From CALFXN01 sp937957815 (GTDB lineage: Bacteria > Synergistota > Synergistia > Synergistales > Aminobacteriaceae): a stretch of 64,000 bases of DNA. Shown here piece after piece: positions 26,858-36,363 of the stretch. The first letter of the stretch is position 1. Each line of letters starts with the position of its first letter. The notes beneath the pieces were generated by a model. The model was not told the origin of the DNA, did no database searches, and saw only the letters and a list, made by a program, of their open reading frames with translations. The DNA is taken from the NCBI GenBank assembly GCA_036788195.1, contig DAIQNX010000002.1, positions 1 to 64,000 of the forward strand, given 5' to 3'. The translations under genes were made by a program, and so were the position numbers.

Positions 26858-27514
26858 ATGATCTCCGCACTCCTTCGCGACCTGGGCGCGTCCTGCGTCC
26901 ACCTCGTCTGGCCATCTTCGTGTCCCGTCTGCGGAGCGGTCGGAGTCGTCGCGTGTCCCGAATGCCTCGTCAAAACACTCGATCCTCCGCTCGACGAGTG
27001 CCTCGAATGCGGAGGAAGACCCCCGTGTCCCGATCATCCGGATGGCCCGTTCCTGCGGACCGGAGGCGTTCACGAAGATCTCCGCAGGGAACTTGTCCTC
27101 CGGCTCAAGTACGGCGCCTCGCGTCGGCTGGGCGTTCAGATGGGGCGGGCGCTCGCACTGGTTTTCCCGAGACCGGATGTCGACGCGCTCGTTCCGATAC
27201 CGCTCCACGTGAGCAGCAGACGTTTCTATAACCAGGCGTTCGTTCTGGCGAAAGCGATGGGGGACATATGGAATCTGCCGGTGGCACCGGTGCTCCGATG
27301 GTCCGCGGGGTGCGGCGCCCAGACGAAGAAATCGTCGGAACAGCGACGCCGTCTTTCGCCAGACTCGATCCGCTGCGTGAGCGCGTGCCCGGGACGCGTC
27401 GCGCTCGTCGACGACGTCTGTACAACCGGATCGACGCTCCGCTGCGCCGCGGAAGCGATTCGTTCCTCCGGCGGGCGTGTTGTCGGAGCGATAACATGGA
27501 GCCGAAGCGTCTAA
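26858..27514 (+). CDS. comF: ComF-family phosphoribosyltransferase-like protein
   Basis: Encodes 218 residues from the ATG at 26858. An N-terminal zinc-finger region has several Cys pairs (CPVC, CPEC, CLEC within residues 20-50) and the C-terminal half has the PRPP-binding motif VALVDDVCTTGST near residue 178. ComF is needed for natural DNA uptake in several bacteria. Its stop lies inside the -35 region of the flgM promoter. Confidence 0.85.
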   Translation: MISALLRDLGASCVHLVWPSSCPVCGAVGVVACPECLVKTLDPPLDECLECGGRPPCPDHPDGPFLRTGGVHEDLRRELVLRLKYGASRRLGVQMGRALALVFPRPDVDALVPIPLHVSSRRFYNQAFVLAKAMGDIWNLPVAPVLRWSAGCGAQTKKSSEQRRRLSPDSIRCVSACPGRVALVDDVCTTGSTLRCAAEAIRSSGGRVVGAITWSRSV

Positions 27515-27538
27515 AGTAGCGATCTTTCCGGCCGATAC
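27512..27538 (+). promoter_or_regulatory. Sigma-28 (FliA/SigD) promoter of the flgM-flgN-flgK-flgL operon
   Basis: TAAAGTAG at 27512-27519, an 11-base spacer, then GCCGATAC at 27531-27538. The consensus TAAA-N15-GCCGATAA is matched except for the last base of the -10. It starts at the comF stop and lies about 40 bases before flgM, a standard late flagellar promoter position. Confidence 0.85.
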
Positions 27539-27573
27539 ACAATCCAGAGGCAGTACCAACAGGGGTGAGTCCG

Positions 27574-27861
27574 ATGATCGATAAAATTTCCGGCGTTTAC
27601 GGCGCGTCCGCCATAAACAAGGTCACCGCCAGGAAAGGCAGAAACGAGACTTCTTCATCAACGGCGTCCGACGGCATCGAGTTCAGCGGTTTCGCGAAAG
27701 AGCTCGCGAAGGCGTCGCAGGAGATCAGGAAACTGCCTGACGTCCGGGAAGAACTCGTCGAAGACTTTCGCCGTCGAATCCAGAGCGGAACGTATTCGCC
27801 GGATCCCGAAAAGGTTGCGCGAAGTCTTATCGTTGCCGGTATCCTCGACCAGGAGGAGTGA
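27574..27861 (+). CDS. flgM: Anti-sigma-28 factor FlgM
   Basis: Encodes 95 residues from the ATG at 27574, with CAGGGGTGA upstream; a GTG at 27565 would add three residues. The N-terminal half is low-complexity (disordered in the family) and the C-terminal half has VREELVEDFRRRIQSGTYSPD, the FlgM signature. It holds FliA inactive until the hook is complete and FlgM is exported. It is first in the operon behind a sigma-28 promoter, giving feedback. Confidence 0.92.
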   Translation: MIDKISGVYGASAINKVTARKGRNETSSSTASDGIEFSGFAKELAKASQEIRKLPDVREELVEDFRRRIQSGTYSPDPEKVARSLIVAGILDQEE

Positions 27862-27867
27862 TATCCC

Positions 27868-28314
27868 GTGAGGTCCCGGAATCTCGTCGACGTTCTCCTG
27901 CAGCAGACGCAGGCACTGCAGGAGACGTTGGATATTGCGGTACGGCAGCGTGAGGCGCTCAGGACGGGGCGCCTCGATTCGTTACAGGGGCTCATGAAGG
28001 AGCTTCACGACGCTTCATTTCGCGCCCAGGCGCTGGACCGGCGTCGGGAAGCCGAGGCGGAGTCGCTGGCGCGAACGCTCGGGGTTCATCCGAGATTGTC
28101 GGAAATTCTCGAAAAGCTGAACGAAGGGGAGCGCGAGGCCCTCTCGTCGGTCGCCGGGAGTTTCGGGCTCGTGGTCCGGAAGCTTCAGGCGGAGATGAAG
28201 ATCCTTTCGCGACTCTCCGATGAGTCGAGAAGACTCGGGGAAGTGATGCTCTCCGAGTGGCGCCGGTTGGAATCCACGTTTTCCCCGGATGGCGGGTTCG
28301 ATCTCAAGGGATAG
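27868..28314 (+). CDS. flgN: Flagellar chaperone FlgN
   Basis: Encodes 148 residues from a GTG with GGAGGAG at the end of flgM. It is almost all amphipathic helix (residues 1-130), the FlgN pattern, with heptads such as LQQTQALQETLDIAV. FlgN keeps FlgK and FlgL unfolded for export. Its place directly before flgK supports the assignment. Confidence 0.85.
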   Translation: MRSRNLVDVLLQQTQALQETLDIAVRQREALRTGRLDSLQGLMKELHDASFRAQALDRRREAEAESLARTLGVHPRLSEILEKLNEGEREALSSVAGSFGLVVRKLQAEMKILSRLSDESRRLGEVMLSEWRRLESTFSPDGGFDLKG

Positions 28315-28326
28315 GAGTGAACGACG

Positions 28327-30876
28327 ATGATCAACAGCTTTTTCGGCCTTGAACTTGGGAAACGAGCTCTCGACTACTTCCGGAGAGGCATCGAGACCGC
28401 CGGCCACAACATTTCAAATGCGGACGTCGAGGGGTATTCGCGTCAGCGCGTCGAAGCCTCGACGACCGACCCGTACACCGATCCCGGCCTGAACCGCCCC
28501 GCCCTTCCCGGTCAAATCGGAACCGGCGTCAAGATCGACGCGATCGTTCGCCTGCGAGACGAATTTCTGGATATCCAATACCGCGAGGAGACGACAGTTC
28601 AGGGGTATTGGGACGCCATATCATCGGCGCTGAACACCGTCGAACTCTACGTCAACGAACCCGGCGGCAAGGGGCTGAAGGCAAGCCTCGACGCTTTCTG
28701 GGCGAATCTCGAAGACCTTCACACGCAGGCCAACAGCACGAGCGTACGGGAAGTCGTCGCGAGCCAGATCAAGACATTCACGGCGGAACTCGACCAGATC
28801 GTCAAAAACTACGACGAATACCGCAAGGCGCTCGACAAGGATCTCGTTCTGCAGGTGAAGCAGGCGAACGACTGCATCGACCAGATAGCCGCGCTCAACG
28901 TCACGATCAAGGAAATCGAAGGTGTCGGCGCCAACCCCAATGACCTGTACGACCGGCGCGACCTGCTCGTCGAAAAACTTTCGAAGCTCATCGACATCGA
29001 CGTCAACCCGAGCTGCAGCATCTCCGACGAATTCATCATCGACCTTCACGGCAAGATCCTCGTCCAGGGGGACCAGACCCGGCATCTCGTGGCCGTCGAA
29101 GTCCAGGGGAACGCCGGAATGCACGACGTTCAGGTCGAAGACAATCTCTTCGACCTCGTCGACAAACCCGAAGTTCTCGAGATCATCGCCGAACAGGGGG
29201 CCTCGGAAGCGGTTCACAACGTCGAGATCGACCGCCTCGCGTCAGAAACGACATGGAAGGTCGGACAGGGAGATGCGACTCTGCCGGCGTGTCCTCCGCG
29301 TGTCCGTCCGACCTCTGTGAGCGACGCGCTCAACCTCAAGGGAAGCATCACGCTTCAGGTTGGAAGCCAGGGAGTCCGGACGATGTCGAAATCGCTCTCC
29401 GCTCCGTTGTTGACTGCCGGAGCGACGGGAGATACGTATTCGTTCAGGGTCTCAGCCGGAACCAACGAACGGGACGTATCGGTCTCGTGGAACGGAGCCA
29501 ACTGGGAAATTAACGATGACGCGGGAACGCCAACCTATACGACGACAGGCGCCACTCTGGGGGCGGCCGACATCCAAAACTTTCTCTCCGCAAGCCTGAC
29601 GTCGATGAACGTCTCCGCGACGCTTGCGACGACGGCGTCCGGAGACCAGATGACACTGACATCAAACGACTTCCACCTCCTTTCGATCGTCGACGTGAAG
29701 GGAAATATCATCTCGAAACTCGGGATGACGGACGATTCGCCGAAGATGACCATCGAAGTCACTGAAAAAGACACGCTCGAGACGATCCGGAACAAGATCA
29801 ACGGAACGTACGGCATTACGGACGCCGACGGGAACGCGATCCTCGACAAACCCGAGCAGTGGCTTCACGCGAGCATCGAAAAGGCGACGGACGACACGTT
29901 CTATCTCGTCCTCGAAAGCAACGTCGTGGGAGAAGCCCAGCGGATCAACGTCATGGGCGAGGAAAGCGGATCGCTGCACGTCGTGCAGCGACTCGGGCTC
30001 ATTTCCACGGACGCGGCCGGAGGGACGAGCACGAGCTATATGCAGCAGTCGGAAGACGCCTCGTTCACGTTCGACGACAGACGATATCTCTCATCGTCCA
30101 ACACGTTCCGGGAAGCGCGGCTCGTTCCGGCGAAGAACGAAATCACGCAGGCCTACGACGACTACACGGCGACCAGGACGGGCGACGTCGAGGAGGGAAT
30201 CACGCTCAAGCTCAAAAAGGCGAGCGCGGAGTCCGGCATCACCATCCGGCACCACGTTCAGGGAGGGGCCATCGCCGGAACGATGACGGCCCGGGACGAC
30301 CTCATTTTGAGCTATCTCGACTCGTTCGATGAACTCGCCTATACGCTCGTAACCGAGATGAACGCGATCCACTACGGCGGACACGGCATCGGCGACAACA
30401 CATCCACGACGGGCATCGCATTCTTTGCCCCCATCACGACGCGATACGGCGCCTCACGCTCGCTCGACATCAATACGGCGATCGCAAACGACCCCAGCCT
30501 GATCGGAGCGGCCCGGGACGACGGCAAGGGACACAGTCTCGGATGCGGCGACGGGTCGAACGCCCTTCTCATGGCGCAACTCAAGCAGGCTCGCGTGATG
30601 ACGAGCGACAGTGCGACGTTCAACCAGTTCTACGAGTCCTTCACCGCGCGTCTCGGGACGGATGCGTCACGTGCCAAACAGATGAACACAAACCAGAAGG
30701 CGCTCACCGGACAGATCGATACGCAGAGACAATCGACGATGGGCGTCAACATCGACGAGGAAATGCTGGACATCGTCAAGTTCCAGCAGGCCTTCAACGC
30801 AATGTCCCGATACATCACGACAATCGACGAAATGCTCGACAAGATCATCAACGGAATGGGCGTCGTCGGACGCTAA
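28327..30876 (+). CDS. flgK: Hook-filament junction protein FlgK, enlarged
   Basis: Encodes 849 residues; typical FlgK is about 450-600. The N-terminal GLELGKRALDYF and GHNISNADVEGYSRQRV segments and the C-terminal DEEMLDIVKFQQAFNAMSRYI segment are FlgK hallmarks. The extra length is in the middle: two segments near residues 370 and 473 resemble flagellin/hook IN motifs (strand pair, helix, strands, and a KLGM end). The added domains should be exposed at the hook-filament junction. Confidence 0.93.
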   Translation: MINSFFGLELGKRALDYFRRGIETAGHNISNADVEGYSRQRVEASTTDPYTDPGLNRPALPGQIGTGVKIDAIVRLRDEFLDIQYREETTVQGYWDAISSALNTVELYVNEPGGKGLKASLDAFWANLEDLHTQANSTSVREVVASQIKTFTAELDQIVKNYDEYRKALDKDLVLQVKQANDCIDQIAALNVTIKEIEGVGANPNDLYDRRDLLVEKLSKLIDIDVNPSCSISDEFIIDLHGKILVQGDQTRHLVAVEVQGNAGMHDVQVEDNLFDLVDKPEVLEIIAEQGASEAVHNVEIDRLASETTWKVGQGDATLPACPPRVRPTSVSDALNLKGSITLQVGSQGVRTMSKSLSAPLLTAGATGDTYSFRVSAGTNERDVSVSWNGANWEINDDAGTPTYTTTGATLGAADIQNFLSASLTSMNVSATLATTASGDQMTLTSNDFHLLSIVDVKGNIISKLGMTDDSPKMTIEVTEKDTLETIRNKINGTYGITDADGNAILDKPEQWLHASIEKATDDTFYLVLESNVVGEAQRINVMGEESGSLHVVQRLGLISTDAAGGTSTSYMQQSEDASFTFDDRRYLSSSNTFREARLVPAKNEITQAYDDYTATRTGDVEEGITLKLKKASAESGITIRHHVQGGAIAGTMTARDDLILSYLDSFDELAYTLVTEMNAIHYGGHGIGDNTSTTGIAFFAPITTRYGASRSLDINTAIANDPSLIGAARDDGKGHSLGCGDGSNALLMAQLKQARVMTSDSATFNQFYESFTARLGTDASRAKQMNTNQKALTGQIDTQRQSTMGVNIDEEMLDIVKFQQAFNAMSRYITTIDEMLDKIINGMGVVGR

Positions 30877-30890
30877 AGGGGGAAGAGCCG

Positions 30891-33800
30891 ATGCGCGTCA
30901 GCAACCTGACGATCCAGAAGACCCTGCTTTCGGATCTCCATTCGAACCTCTCGCGGCTGCTCGAAATGCAGAGCCAGATGGCGACGGGGAAGAAGCATTC
31001 GCGTCCGAGCGATGCGCCCGCCGATGTCGCCCGGGAGATGTCGCTCGAGACGTCGCTCGTCGAAAACGTCCAGTACACGAGGAACCTCGACTTCGCACAG
31101 GCATGGCTCGCGAACACCGACACGGCGTTCGACCAGATGACGAGCGTCGTCCAGCGGGTCCGGGAACTGACGATATATGCCGGCGACGGGGCTCTCGACG
31201 ACGCCGAGGTGGACGCGATCGCCACGGAGATCGCCGAACTTCAGGAGGAACTCAGGAACATCGCGAACTATTCCGTCGAGGGACGATACCTTCTCGGCGG
31301 AAAGAAAGTGTGTCAGGCTCCGTTCTACCGCGACGCCTCGGGCAAGGTCTGCTATCGCGGCGGCGACGAACACATGGAATTCGAAATCGACAAGGGCGTC
31401 GTCGGACAGGTGTCGTTCACGGGACGCGAGGTATTCCCCGAGGCTTATACGCGATATACGCTCGGGAGCGTCGAGCTCCCACTCGATTTCGAATGGACCG
31501 GACGCGACGAAATCCTGCAGATCAGGGTCGGCGACCGGGCGGTCAAAGTCCATATCCCGGAGACGTGGAAGGACGACAACCTTGACGGGAACATCGAAGG
31601 CACCGACTTCAACCGCTTCCGCGATCCCGCTGAATCGCAGGGACTGTCGATCGACGACATCGCGAAACTGATCAGAGACTCGATGTCGATGGGGGACGTG
31701 AGCCGGATCGTCGACGTCTCGGTCGTGAAGGATGCCGGACGCGGCGTCCAGCGGCTCGTGTTCACGAGCAGGACGGGAGAGCCGATCCAGGTGACCGGCT
31801 GGCCGGAGACGGATCGTGCCGACATGAAACAGGGCATCGTCGCAAAAGACGTCTTGGCCGGATGGACGAGTGCCGCCGACGAGACGATCACGATCCAGTT
31901 CGACGGCGGAGATCCCGTGACGGTCGCAATTCCTTCGGGGAGCACGCTGCAACACGTTGCCGACACGCTGTCCGGAATCCAGGGGATTCATGCGCGAGTG
32001 AACACGGAAGGCGCGGGCGAACGCCTCGTCATTTCGGCGTCGACTGAGGGAAAGAAATTCACGCTGACGCGTTCCGCCGGACTGACGGATCTCTTCACCG
32101 AAGAGAACACGGCGTCGACACCCGTCAAGCGCGCCGTGGACCACAGCCACATCGACCTCGCGTCATTCCTCGGAATGGAGACGACCGTCAAGAGCGTCCA
32201 GATGCCGACGAGCGGGGCGGTCCTGACGCCCGGAGCGACGAATGAACTCCAGTGGCGCCTCCAGAGCGGCGATCATGTTGTCGACCTCAAGATCAGCGAC
32301 ATCACAGGGCTCACCGCGGACGACCTCGCGAACCGGATAAAGCAGGTCGCCGGCGACTGGCTCGAAGTGACCGTCGAGACCGACGAGACGGAAACGACCG
32401 CGTGGGAACCCGGAGTCAATCATGAGGACGCGACGAAGCGCCTCCTCCTCAGACCGAAGGATAACGCGCCGCTCGTAATCTACGACCGCAATCAAAATAC
32501 CTACGCGTCGCAGCTCGGGATGAGCACCGCGATCAGGTGCAACGGTTCGGGCGTCGGCGATGTCGTCTTCCCGACGCTTCCGTGCGTCGACCCGAACGTT
32601 CCGTCGCTCATGAAGATCGAAGTCGGTGAACAGGAATTCGAAGTGAAGCTCTATCTCGACGATGTCCGGAACGCGGGAGGCACGGTCGACCGCGCGAAAG
32701 TCATGGCGCAGATCGTGAAGCAGGTCAACGAACAGGCCGGAGAGAAACTCCTCGCGAGTGATGTCGTGAACGTGGCGACCGGAGAGACCGTCCTCGTCGC
32801 GAAGACCGGCGAAGCCCTGCGGATCACGGACCTTCCCGTCCCGGATCCCGCGCTGAGTCCGTCCTACAGCGGCGGCGTCGCGCTCCAGATGGGAATTGCG
32901 GCCGGAGTATCTTCGACACGCGGCGCCATTCAGGATACCGATACGATCAATACCCTCGGCGGGACCGCCGGAACAATCCGCATTCGATCCGCCGGGAAAA
33001 CGGTCGATGTGGATCTTGCTTCAACCGACACGATGAAGGACGTCGCCGACAAGATCCGCGCGGCTGCGGGGTCGTGGCTCGATATAACCTTTTTCGACGG
33101 CGACCTCACGACACCCGGCTCGGATGTATTGATGTCTGTTTCCGCGAAGGACGGTTCCGCCGTATCGCTCTACGACGTGACCGGAAATTCGTCCCAGGTG
33201 CTCACGATCGACACGGCCCTGCGAGGCGCGAACGCGGCTGTCTGGAGCCCGAGCGCGGGAGGCGGAGACCAGATCGTCATATCGGTCGAAGGATACTCCC
33301 ACACGATCGACATCGACGGATGCACATCCGTCGAAGATGTAGCGAAAGCGATCAACGCGCGATTCCAGGGCGGCGACGTTCAGGCCGAAGTCGTACAGGA
33401 CGGCGCGGAAAAACATCTCGTTCTGTGGTCGCCGAAGGGGAATGTTGTGACGATGCAGGAAACCCGAGCGGCCGCCGGAAGCGGAGCGTTCTTCGCGGGC
33501 GGATCAGGCGGGCCGGTGGACTCTCCTTCGCGTGGAGGTACAACAGGTTCTCCCTTCAACCAGAACGTCGTGACGCGATCCGCCGCGAGCCGCGAAAAGA
33601 CGGACTTCTTCGGTCTTCTCGACGATCTTGCGGGAGCGGTCAGGGCGGAGGACCGAAAAGGCCTGTCCGACTCGATGCTCGCGAAGGTCGACGACTTCCT
33701 CGACAATCTCCTCAAGCGACGGACGCAGGAAGGGGCCTTCCTCAAGAGGTACCAGTCCGACGAATCGCGGATGAAGCAGAACAATACGTCGATAACGGAA

Positions 33801-33935
33801 CTCTACAGCAAAGTTGGCGACGTCGATCTCGCAGACGCCGCGACGCAGTTCGCCATGGCGCAATCGGTCTATCAGGCGAGCCTCGCCGTGATCGCGAAGA
33901 TCGTCCAGCCGACGCTTGTGGACTTTTTGCGTTGA
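30891..33935 (+). CDS. flgL: Hook-filament junction protein FlgL, giant form with repeats
   Basis: Encodes 1014 residues from the ATG at 30891; E. coli FlgL has 317. The N-terminal 190 residues (MRVSNLTIQKTLLSDL, RPSDAPADVAREMSL, LLGGKK) and the C-terminal 110 (SMLAKVDDFLDNLL, YQASLAVIAKIVQPTL) are typical FlgL coils. Between them lie six related units starting near residues 209, 333, 453, 574, 696 and 795. FlgL forms the junction below the filament; the insert should form a large exposed domain. Confidence 0.93.
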   Translation: MRVSNLTIQKTLLSDLHSNLSRLLEMQSQMATGKKHSRPSDAPADVAREMSLETSLVENVQYTRNLDFAQAWLANTDTAFDQMTSVVQRVRELTIYAGDGALDDAEVDAIATEIAELQEELRNIANYSVEGRYLLGGKKVCQAPFYRDASGKVCYRGGDEHMEFEIDKGVVGQVSFTGREVFPEAYTRYTLGSVELPLDFEWTGRDEILQIRVGDRAVKVHIPETWKDDNLDGNIEGTDFNRFRDPAESQGLSIDDIAKLIRDSMSMGDVSRIVDVSVVKDAGRGVQRLVFTSRTGEPIQVTGWPETDRADMKQGIVAKDVLAGWTSAADETITIQFDGGDPVTVAIPSGSTLQHVADTLSGIQGIHARVNTEGAGERLVISASTEGKKFTLTRSAGLTDLFTEENTASTPVKRAVDHSHIDLASFLGMETTVKSVQMPTSGAVLTPGATNELQWRLQSGDHVVDLKISDITGLTADDLANRIKQVAGDWLEVTVETDETETTAWEPGVNHEDATKRLLLRPKDNAPLVIYDRNQNTYASQLGMSTAIRCNGSGVGDVVFPTLPCVDPNVPSLMKIEVGEQEFEVKLYLDDVRNAGGTVDRAKVMAQIVKQVNEQAGEKLLASDVVNVATGETVLVAKTGEALRITDLPVPDPALSPSYSGGVALQMGIAAGVSSTRGAIQDTDTINTLGGTAGTIRIRSAGKTVDVDLASTDTMKDVADKIRAAAGSWLDITFFDGDLTTPGSDVLMSVSAKDGSAVSLYDVTGNSSQVLTIDTALRGANAAVWSPSAGGGDQIVISVEGYSHTIDIDGCTSVEDVAKAINARFQGGDVQAEVVQDGAEKHLVLWSPKGNVVTMQETRAAAGSGAFFAGGSGGPVDSPSRGGTTGSPFNQNVVTRSAASREKTDFFGLLDDLAGAVRAEDRKGLSDSMLAKVDDFLDNLLKRRTQEGAFLKRYQSDESRMKQNNTSITELYSKVGDVDLADAATQFAMAQSVYQASLAVIAKIVQPTLVDFLR
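31500..33470 (+). repeat. Six tandem protein repeats of about 120 residues inside FlgL
   Basis: Each unit opens with a strand pair (LQIRVGDRAVKVHI, ITIQFDGGDPVTVAI, LQWRLQSGDHVVDLKI, MKIEVGEQEFEVKL, IRIRSAGKTVDVDL, IVISVEGYSHTIDI), followed by a helix such as DVADKIRAAAG and a strand such as RLVIS. Starts are spaced 124, 120, 121, 122 and 99 residues. The pattern resembles the flagellin/hook IN motif. The units are divergent at the DNA level. Confidence 0.75.
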
Positions 33936-33946
33936 CGAAGGTACGT

Positions 33947-36337
33947 ATGGACGATCTTCTGGAAAAGAATCTCTTGGTTCTGGAAAGATATCAACCTGAA
34001 TTTGTCAAATGTCTTAGGAATAAAATTTCTTGCATCGGTGCGATAGAAAAAGTACAAATAAAAGGACAAACGCGGATTGCTGGCGCTACGATACCCCCCT
34101 TTACTGAGGAGCTTTCCGATTTATCTGGCTTATTTGAGCCCAGGCTGCCTGTCGCAATAATTCAGGGGGTTGGTAGCTCCGCATATTTTTTCAATATTTT
34201 AAAGCATTTGCCTAAATGGATTCGGATTGTTATTATAATTGATCCTCATCTATCTCTTATAGTAAATTTGCTAAAAGAAATTTCGCTATATGATGTTTTG
34301 TCTCGAGTTTTGTTGGTTTTTATTGCCTTTGACAGCGCGTCTGTTATAGACGAAGCTATTAAAGTTGCCTTTGCATCAAGAGGATTCCTGGTTGGAAGAA
34401 AACAACTTAGAATTTTGCATAAAGAGGAAAATGAAGCAACGGGAGAGGCAATTCCTTCCTTGTTCCGCCTGTTTGGAGAGCGACTTGAATACTACATTTC
34501 CCTTATGGGAAATTCTCCTGACGACAGTCTCCTCGGATTGAGACAAATGGCCTTGTCTTCACCCTGGACGCTTTTTGGAGCTCGTCTGCAACCGCTTCGG
34601 GACACGTGTTCGGGGTTTTCCGCGATTATTGTCTCCGCAGGTCCTTCGCTTGATAAAAATATAAATATATTGAAAAAAAATAAGGATAAATATATAATTA
34701 TTGCTGTCGATACTATCGTTGAGAAGCTTTTAATTAATGGAATAAAGCCTCATTTTGTATGCGTTTTGGAGCGAGTTTATGCACTGTATCTGGAGTGTTT
34801 CCGTCCGCTTTTTAAAGATTGGAGAAAAGAACTCAGTGACGTTATTTTAGTCTCCCAATCAGTATGCACGCCTCAGATCGTTGGTCGATGGCCTGGCCCC
34901 GTTGTCGTCGTGGGCAAGGATGACATCAATCTGGAGAAAGCGATAGTGGGGCATCTTTTGGGTGGAACAGTCATACCTTCCGGGGCTTCGGTTTCGCACA
35001 TGTGTTTGGGGCTTGCGTGGTATCTCGGAGTCTCCTCTGCCGCTCTTGTCGGGCAGGATTTGGCTTATGGCGATATGGGAGAGAGTCACGCGAGGGACTA
35101 CACGTTTTTAGGACAGGAGACATACGAGGCGGGAATTCCGGAAAGCGAGCGGTTGGTGGTAGAAGGAATCGCAGGCTTTCCCGTAAGGACCAATCGCTGG
35201 TGGAAGTATTTTCGGGATGTTTTTTCAGCAATGATTCCCAGGTTGGGTGTACCCGTCTCTGATTGCACTGAAGGAGGAGCTTTTATTCCCCAGACCGATG
35301 TCCTTCCGCTTCAGACATTTGCAGAGAGTCATATACCATCGAATACAAACATTGATTTAAGGGTTTTTTTTATAGAAAAGATAAGATACAAATCCGATAA
35401 GATGCATCTGGACGAATATGACGATGTATATGATCATATCCAAGGCAACTTTGTTGAGAGTCTGAATTGCGTAGAAGATGGCTTAAAATATATTTATAAT
35501 CTGAATTTATCACTTGTTTCAAATACACGTTTGACTAATAGCACCTACATAATTAATAAATATTTTAACGAAATTATAGCTAAAAATCCTTATCTGGCAT
35601 TTATTCTTCAGTTTCGGATTGGACAAATCATTGCCGAGACTTTTTCTGAAGCTCTGCCTGTCGGACTTGTTGAAGTGCGAAAATGGGCCAATATATATAA
35701 GATATTTTTCGAAGATGCGCGTAAGGTTATCAAATCCGCGCAAGGATGGCTCATGTATATAGATGGAGTCAGACAAATGAGAGAACAAATCCTCAGGATT
35801 TTATTTTCAGACGAGGAAGTTTCTGAAGCTGACATCGTAAAATATTGTGTAGGAACGAATGAATCATTTCGAGATGCTATTCTTGTGGATATTTTCTTCG
35901 CAAAAACTGATATTATAGAGAATTCATGGAGTGTGTATGGTTTATGGTCAATTGCCAGTCACTTTATCGTTGAAAAACGTTTCACGGAAGCATCGGATAT
36001 GCTAAGAACCGCAACTGAAAACGCGAAATCTGTTGAAATGGGACCTGAAGATTACGTGCGGTTGAATCTCGACGCGGCGGAATGTTTGCTTTCTCCCGAT
36101 TTGTGCAGGCAACCTGAACTATCGAAAGCTCACGATACGTTGGCTGAGGTATACAGTCTTTCTCCAGAAAACAAAAAACTCCTAGAGTTGACATCCTTAC
36201 TTATTCATACGCAATTAAATATATTGGAGACTTATGGAATCCCCGCTGATTATGCAAAAATAGCGTTTTTTAAATCTCTTGAAAGCAGCTTACCGCATCA
36301 TCCGGATAAAATTTTAGAGATTATTTTTAAAAATTAA
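33947..36337 (+). CDS. maf1: Maf-type motility accessory protein (flagellin glycosyltransferase family), A+T-rich
   Basis: Encodes 796 residues from the ATG at 33947, 11 bases after flgL. The DUF115/MptE-like core shows IIVSAGPSLDKNI near residue 227, GASVSHMCLGLA, LVGQDLAYGD near residue 366 and VRTNRWWKYF. Maf proteins transfer pseudaminic or legionaminic acid to flagellin in Campylobacter, Aeromonas and Clostridium. The gene is much richer in A+T than its neighbours, which suggests transfer. The C-terminal third has no recognised domain. Confidence 0.85.
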   Translation: MDDLLEKNLLVLERYQPEFVKCLRNKISCIGAIEKVQIKGQTRIAGATIPPFTEELSDLSGLFEPRLPVAIIQGVGSSAYFFNILKHLPKWIRIVIIIDPHLSLIVNLLKEISLYDVLSRVLLVFIAFDSASVIDEAIKVAFASRGFLVGRKQLRILHKEENEATGEAIPSLFRLFGERLEYYISLMGNSPDDSLLGLRQMALSSPWTLFGARLQPLRDTCSGFSAIIVSAGPSLDKNINILKKNKDKYIIIAVDTIVEKLLINGIKPHFVCVLERVYALYLECFRPLFKDWRKELSDVILVSQSVCTPQIVGRWPGPVVVVGKDDINLEKAIVGHLLGGTVIPSGASVSHMCLGLAWYLGVSSAALVGQDLAYGDMGESHARDYTFLGQETYEAGIPESERLVVEGIAGFPVRTNRWWKYFRDVFSAMIPRLGVPVSDCTEGGAFIPQTDVLPLQTFAESHIPSNTNIDLRVFFIEKIRYKSDKMHLDEYDDVYDHIQGNFVESLNCVEDGLKYIYNLNLSLVSNTRLTNSTYIINKYFNEIIAKNPYLAFILQFRIGQIIAETFSEALPVGLVEVRKWANIYKIFFEDARKVIKSAQGWLMYIDGVRQMREQILRILFSDEEVSEADIVKYCVGTNESFRDAILVDIFFAKTDIIENSWSVYGLWSIASHFIVEKRFTEASDMLRTATENAKSVEMGPEDYVRLNLDAAECLLSPDLCRQPELSKAHDTLAEVYSLSPENKKLLELTSLLIHTQLNILETYGIPADYAKIAFFKSLESSLPHHPDKILEIIFKN

Positions 36338-36363
36338 TTGGAAATAAAAAGGAGATGCGCAAT

